This document shows, in pieces, positions 5,711-8,305 of a stretch of DNA of 8,305 bases (position 1 is the first letter of the stretch; each line of letters opens with the position of its first letter). The position numbers and the translations under genes were made by a program. A model generated the notes under the pieces. That model was given only the letters and a program-made list of their open reading frames with translations. It was not told where the DNA came from and did not search any database. Source of the stretch: Christensenella sp. UBA6880 (GTDB lineage: Bacteria > Bacillota > Clostridia > Christensenellales > CAG-917); NCBI GenBank assembly GCA_002449145.1, contig DKCG01000032.1, forward strand, positions 107,312-115,616, read 5' to 3'.

Positions 5711-6418
5711 ATGCCAGTTCCAACCCCACATATCACAGCAAAACTCGGCGATTTTGCCGACACCGTCTTAATGCCGGGCGACCCCCTTCGCTCGAAGTTC
5801 ATTGCGGAAAACTTCCTTGAAAACGCCGTCTTGGTCAACAACGTCAGAGGCGTAAACGGCTATACCGGCTATTACAAGGGCAAACGCGTTTCCGTTATGG
5901 CGTCAGGTATGGGTCAACCCGCAATCGGCATTTATTCGTACGAACTTTTCAACTTCTACGACGTGAAAAACATCATTCGTATCGGTTCGTGCGGCTCGTT
6001 CGACAAGGATTTGCACGCGCGCGACATCATCATCGCAATGGGCGCTTGCACCAACGGCAATTATGCTATGCAATACAATCTTCCGGGTACGTTCTGTCCG
6101 ATTGCCGACTTCGACCTCGTACGCAGAGCGGCTGAACTTTGCGAAAAAGCGGGCGTAAACTACAAGGTGGGCAACATCTTCTCGTCGGACACGTTCTACG
6201 ACGACGCAAACAGCGGTATGCAATGGGCAAAAATGGGTGTTCTCGGCGTTGAAATGGAATCCGCCGCGCTCTACTGCAATGCGGCGCGCGCAGGCAAAAA
6301 AGCGTTGTGTATCTGCACCGTAAGCGACAGTTTTATCTATCCCGAAGAAAACACGACCGCAGAAGAAAGACAAAATTCGTTCACGAAAATGATGGAAATC
6401 GCGCTCGAACTCGCATAA
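5711..6418 (+). CDS. deoD: Purine-nucleoside phosphorylase, DeoD (hexameric) type
   Basis: It phosphorolyses purine (deoxy)nucleosides, typically including adenosine, to purine base and (deoxy)ribose-1-phosphate. At 235 residues it is close to the 239 of the E. coli protein. Equivalent residues are present: His7, the phosphate binders Gly23, Arg27, Arg46, Arg90 and Ser93, and the family signature GMGQPAIGIY (66-75). Also present are GVEMES for the ribose site, and the catalytic Asp206 (TVSD) with its partner Arg220 (AEER). The Asp-to-Arg segment is one residue longer than in E. coli. The start at 5711 follows AGGA (5698-5701) by nine bases and opens with the family-typical TPHI motif. It is downstream of deoC across a structured 132-bp spacer. 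Confidence 0.96.
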   Translation: MPVPTPHITAKLGDFADTVLMPGDPLRSKFIAENFLENAVLVNNVRGVNGYTGYYKGKRVSVMASGMGQPAIGIYSYELFNFYDVKNIIRIGSCGSFDKDLHARDIIIAMGACTNGNYAMQYNLPGTFCPIADFDLVRRAAELCEKAGVNYKVGNIFSSDTFYDDANSGMQWAKMGVLGVEMESAALYCNAARAGKKALCICTVSDSFIYPEENTTAEERQNSFTKMMEIALELA

Positions 6419-6567
6419 AATGCAAGCGTGGGCAGATTTTTATAATGCGAAATCGCAATAATAAGCATAGGCTTTAATGCGAATATCAAAAACGAAGGTT
6501 ATTGCTCAATATAAGTTGCAATAACGACAATATCTAATATCGAAATTGGAAATCGTAAGGTGAAAAT
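6419..6567 (+). other. Structured AT-rich spacer between deoD and deoB
   Basis: This 149-bp spacer is the longest in the operon and has no gene. An 8-bp perfect stem GTTATTGC (6498-6505) / GCAATAAC (6518-6525) encloses 12 bases. A shorter GCGA/TCGC stem lies at about 6447-6456. A TATAAT at 6441-6446 has no matching -35, so an internal promoter is possible but weakly supported. The deoB Shine-Dalgarno AAGGTGA is at 6557-6563. Confidence 0.45.
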
Positions 6568-7731
6568 ATGAGTAAAAGAGTTTTTATCATCGTGCTTGAC
6601 AGTTGCGGTTGCGGCGAAATGCCAGACGCGTATCTTTGGCACGACGAGGGTAGCAACACTCTCGGCGCAATCCGTAAAGACGAGCATTTTCATTGTCCCA
6701 ACCTCATAAATTTGGGTCTTTTCAACATCGACACCGTAGGCGGCGGCATAGCCAATCCGAAGGGAAGTTACGCTCGCCTCAAAGAAACGTCTATGGGCAA
6801 GGACACCACGATAGGGCACTGGGAAATCGCTGGCATAATCTCGCCAAAGCCGCTTCCGACCTATCCGAACGGATTCCCCGAAGACGTTATAGCGGAATTT
6901 GAAAAACGCACGGGCAGAAAAGTGCTTTGCAACAAGCCGTATTCGGGCACGGAAGTCATCAAGGACTACGGCGAAGAACACATCAAAACGGGCGCGCTCA
7001 TCGTGTACACGTCGGCGGACAGCGTGTTCCAAATCGCCGCGCACGAGGACGTCGTTCCCGTTCCCGAACTCTACAAATACTGCGAAATCGCGCGTGAAAT
7101 GCTGCAAGGCGAGCATTGCGTGGGCAGAGTTATAGCGCGTCCGTTCACGGGCGAATATCCCTTTACTCGCACGGCAAACAGACACGATTATTCGCTCATT
7201 CCGCCGCATACGACTATGCTCGATTGCTTGAAAGACGCGGGGCTTGCCACAATATCCGTCGGCAAAATCTACGACATATTCGCGGGCAAGAGCGTGAGCG
7301 AATCCAACCGTACAACGAGCAATACGCACGGTATGCAAGTCACTCTCGACATTCAAAAACGCGACTTCGAGGGACTTTGCTTCGTCAACCTCGTGGACTT
7401 CGATATGAAGTACGGACATCGCAACGACATTGCGGGCTATGCAAACGCTATGAGTGAATTTGACGTGCAACTTGGCGAGTTTTTGCCGAATATGCGCGAC
7501 GAAGATATATTGATTATCACCGCCGACCACGGTTGCGACCCTTCTACGCCGTCAACAGACCACTCGCGCGAGTACGTCCCGATGATAGTTTGCGGAAAGC
7601 ACGTCAAAGAGGGCGTAAATCTCGGTACGAGAAGCACTTTTGCCGACATCAGCGCAACGGTTCTCGACTATCTCGGCGTTGACAAAAAGGACACGGCAGG
7701 CAACAGTTTCCTTGCCGACGTAATAAAGTAA
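6568..7731 (+). CDS. deoB: Phosphopentomutase
   Basis: It interconverts (deoxy)ribose-1-phosphate and (deoxy)ribose-5-phosphate, joining the two phosphorylases to DeoC and the pentose phosphate pathway. It belongs to the alkaline phosphatase superfamily and uses two Mn ions. The 387-residue product has the expected length. By correspondence with the B. cereus enzyme, the metal ligands are Asp11 (LDSCGCGEMPDA), Asp279 and His284 (VDFDMKYGHR), Asp320 and His321 (TADHG) and His332 (TDH). The phosphorylated nucleophile is Thr80 in GKDTTIGHWE. The cap domain (about 95-215) keeps the conserved segments VYTSADSVFQIAAHE and RPFTGE. The start at 6568 follows AAGGTGA with seven bases between its last core G and the ATG. 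cdd follows 17 bp after the stop, suggesting cotranscription. Confidence 0.97.
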   Translation: MSKRVFIIVLDSCGCGEMPDAYLWHDEGSNTLGAIRKDEHFHCPNLINLGLFNIDTVGGGIANPKGSYARLKETSMGKDTTIGHWEIAGIISPKPLPTYPNGFPEDVIAEFEKRTGRKVLCNKPYSGTEVIKDYGEEHIKTGALIVYTSADSVFQIAAHEDVVPVPELYKYCEIAREMLQGEHCVGRVIARPFTGEYPFTRTANRHDYSLIPPHTTMLDCLKDAGLATISVGKIYDIFAGKSVSESNRTTSNTHGMQVTLDIQKRDFEGLCFVNLVDFDMKYGHRNDIAGYANAMSEFDVQLGEFLPNMRDEDILIITADHGCDPSTPSTDHSREYVPMIVCGKHVKEGVNLGTRSTFADISATVLDYLGVDKKDTAGNSFLADVIK

Positions 7732-7748
7732 AAAGGAATGTGACGACT

Positions 7749-8153
7749 ATGCTCGACTACAAACGCCTAATGGAAAAAGCCAACGATATGCGCAAGATGT
7801 CCTACGTTCCGTACTCGCATTTCAGAGTAGGGGCGGTTCTCGTCGGAAAAAGCGGAAAGGAATACACGGGTTGCAACTTTGACAACGCCGCATTTTCGCC
7901 CACCGTTTGCGCAGAGCGCACCGCATTTGCAAAAGCGATAAGCGAGGGCGAAAGAGAGTTTCAATGTATTGCGATCGTAGGCGGCAAAGAGGGAGAAATT
8001 TCGCCTATGTGCACGCCGTGCGGCGTATGCAGACAAGTTATGTCCGAATTTTGCGACGGCAATTTCGAGGTCGTACTCGGCACGCCCGACAAGTTCAAAG
8101 TGTTCAAGTTCGACGAGGTTATGCCGCTCAGATTTACGGGCGAAGAACTGTGA
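7749..8153 (+). CDS. cdd: Cytidine deaminase (small homotetrameric type)
   Basis: It deaminates cytidine and deoxycytidine to uridine and deoxyuridine, which feed Pdp, Udk or Tdk. The 134-residue product resembles B. subtilis Cdd (136). Zinc ligands are Cys54, Cys91 and Cys94, and the catalytic Glu56 is in CAERTA. PCGVCRQ carries the second ligand pair, and Phe25 matches the base-stacking residue. The ribose-contact segment reads GCNFDNAAF (41-49): Asp45 stands where Glu is usual and Phe49 where Tyr is common. The start is uncertain. ATG at 7749 aligns best with family N-termini but lies 12 bases after AAGG. GTG at 7740, in frame, lies only three bases after it and would add three residues. 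It is the last operon gene. Confidence 0.95.
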   Translation: MLDYKRLMEKANDMRKMSYVPYSHFRVGAVLVGKSGKEYTGCNFDNAAFSPTVCAERTAFAKAISEGEREFQCIAIVGGKEGEISPMCTPCGVCRQVMSEFCDGNFEVVLGTPDKFKVFKFDEVMPLRFTGEEL

Positions 8154-8155
8154 AA

Positions 8156-8194
8156 AATTAATAATTAATAATTAATAATTAATAATTAATAATT
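8156..8194. repeat. Tandem 7-bp repeat (AATTAAT, five copies plus four bases)
   Basis: Five perfect head-to-tail copies of AATTAAT run from 8156 to 8190 and continue as AATT to 8194, beginning just after the cdd stop codon. The purely AT array contains overlapping ATTAAT palindromes. It looks like a slippage-prone microsatellite; a protein-binding or transcription-modulating role is possible but not shown. Confidence 0.9.
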
Positions 8195-8198
8195 TTGG

Positions 8199-8213
8199 GC
8201 GGACTCTGTCCGC
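8199..8213. other. Small GC-rich hairpin in the 3' region of the operon
   Basis: GCGGAC (8199-8204) and GTCCGC (8208-8213) form a 6-bp perfect stem with a TCT loop. It is followed by an A-run rather than Ts on the + strand, so it is not a standard terminator for cdd. It lies between the tandem repeat and the real terminator. Confidence 0.5.
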
Positions 8214-8255
8214 ACCTAAAAAAAATAGTATTATGCTTACGCTATGTACAAACGT

Positions 8256-8286
8256 AAAGACGCTCGCATCGGCGAGCGTCTTTCTT
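8256..8286 (+). terminator. Rho-independent terminator closing the nucleoside operon
   Basis: A 12-bp perfect stem (AAAGACGCTCGC at 8256-8267 with its complement at 8272-8283) has the loop ATCG and runs into TTTCTT. The As at the stem's left side make Ts on the other strand, so it could also stop transcripts entering from the right. It lies 103 bp after the cdd stop. Confidence 0.9.
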
Positions 8287-8305
8287 GTATTACAAAACCA
8301 CCGGA

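Noticed and set aside
8199..8213. Terminator for cdd at the small GC-rich hairpin
   Set aside because: It is followed by As instead of Ts and the stem is only six pairs. The 12-bp stem at 8256-8283 with a T-rich tail is the better terminator.

Overview
The window is a moderate-GC, low-redundancy bacterial region with strong Shine-Dalgarno sites, B. subtilis-like sigma-A promoters and rho-independent terminators. It suggests a Bacillota/Clostridia-type anaerobe, probably an uncultured gut-type lineage; this is inferred from protein style and signals, and no marker gene is present. All convincing genes lie on the + strand.

Layout: (1) Positions 1-291 hold one copy of a structured intergenic repeat and then a good promoter (182-210). 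(2) 292-1686 encodes an unrecognised lipoprotein with a lipobox at its N-terminus and a transmembrane helix plus basic/acidic cytoplasmic-type tail at its C-terminus; it ends at a strong terminator (1702-1740). (3) 1741-2160 has no credible gene. It is rich in hairpins and contains a second, inverted copy of the left repeat (1905-2042), so the lipoprotein gene sits between inverted repeats. (4) 2180-8153 is a seven-gene nucleoside utilisation operon, pdp-tdk-udk-deoC-deoD-deoB-cdd, with its own promoter. (5) 8154-8305 holds a 7-bp tandem repeat, a small hairpin and a closing terminator.

The operon is metabolically coherent. Cdd deaminates (deoxy)cytidine to (deoxy)uridine. Pdp and DeoD phosphorolyse pyrimidine and purine (deoxy)nucleosides to free bases and (deoxy)ribose-1-phosphate. 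DeoB moves the phosphate to C5, and DeoC cleaves deoxyribose-5-phosphate to acetaldehyde and glyceraldehyde-3-phosphate, linking to glycolysis; ribose-5-phosphate goes to the pentose phosphate pathway. Tdk and Udk instead capture thymidine/deoxyuridine and uridine/cytidine as monophosphates. One transcript therefore probably carries both degradation and salvage. No nucleoside transporter and no DeoR/CytR-type regulator is seen in the window.

No clearly new enzymatic system is visible. The least explained items are the inverted repeat pair around the lipoprotein, the doubly anchored lipoprotein itself, a variant P-loop in Tdk, and the hairpin-rich spacers before deoD and deoB.
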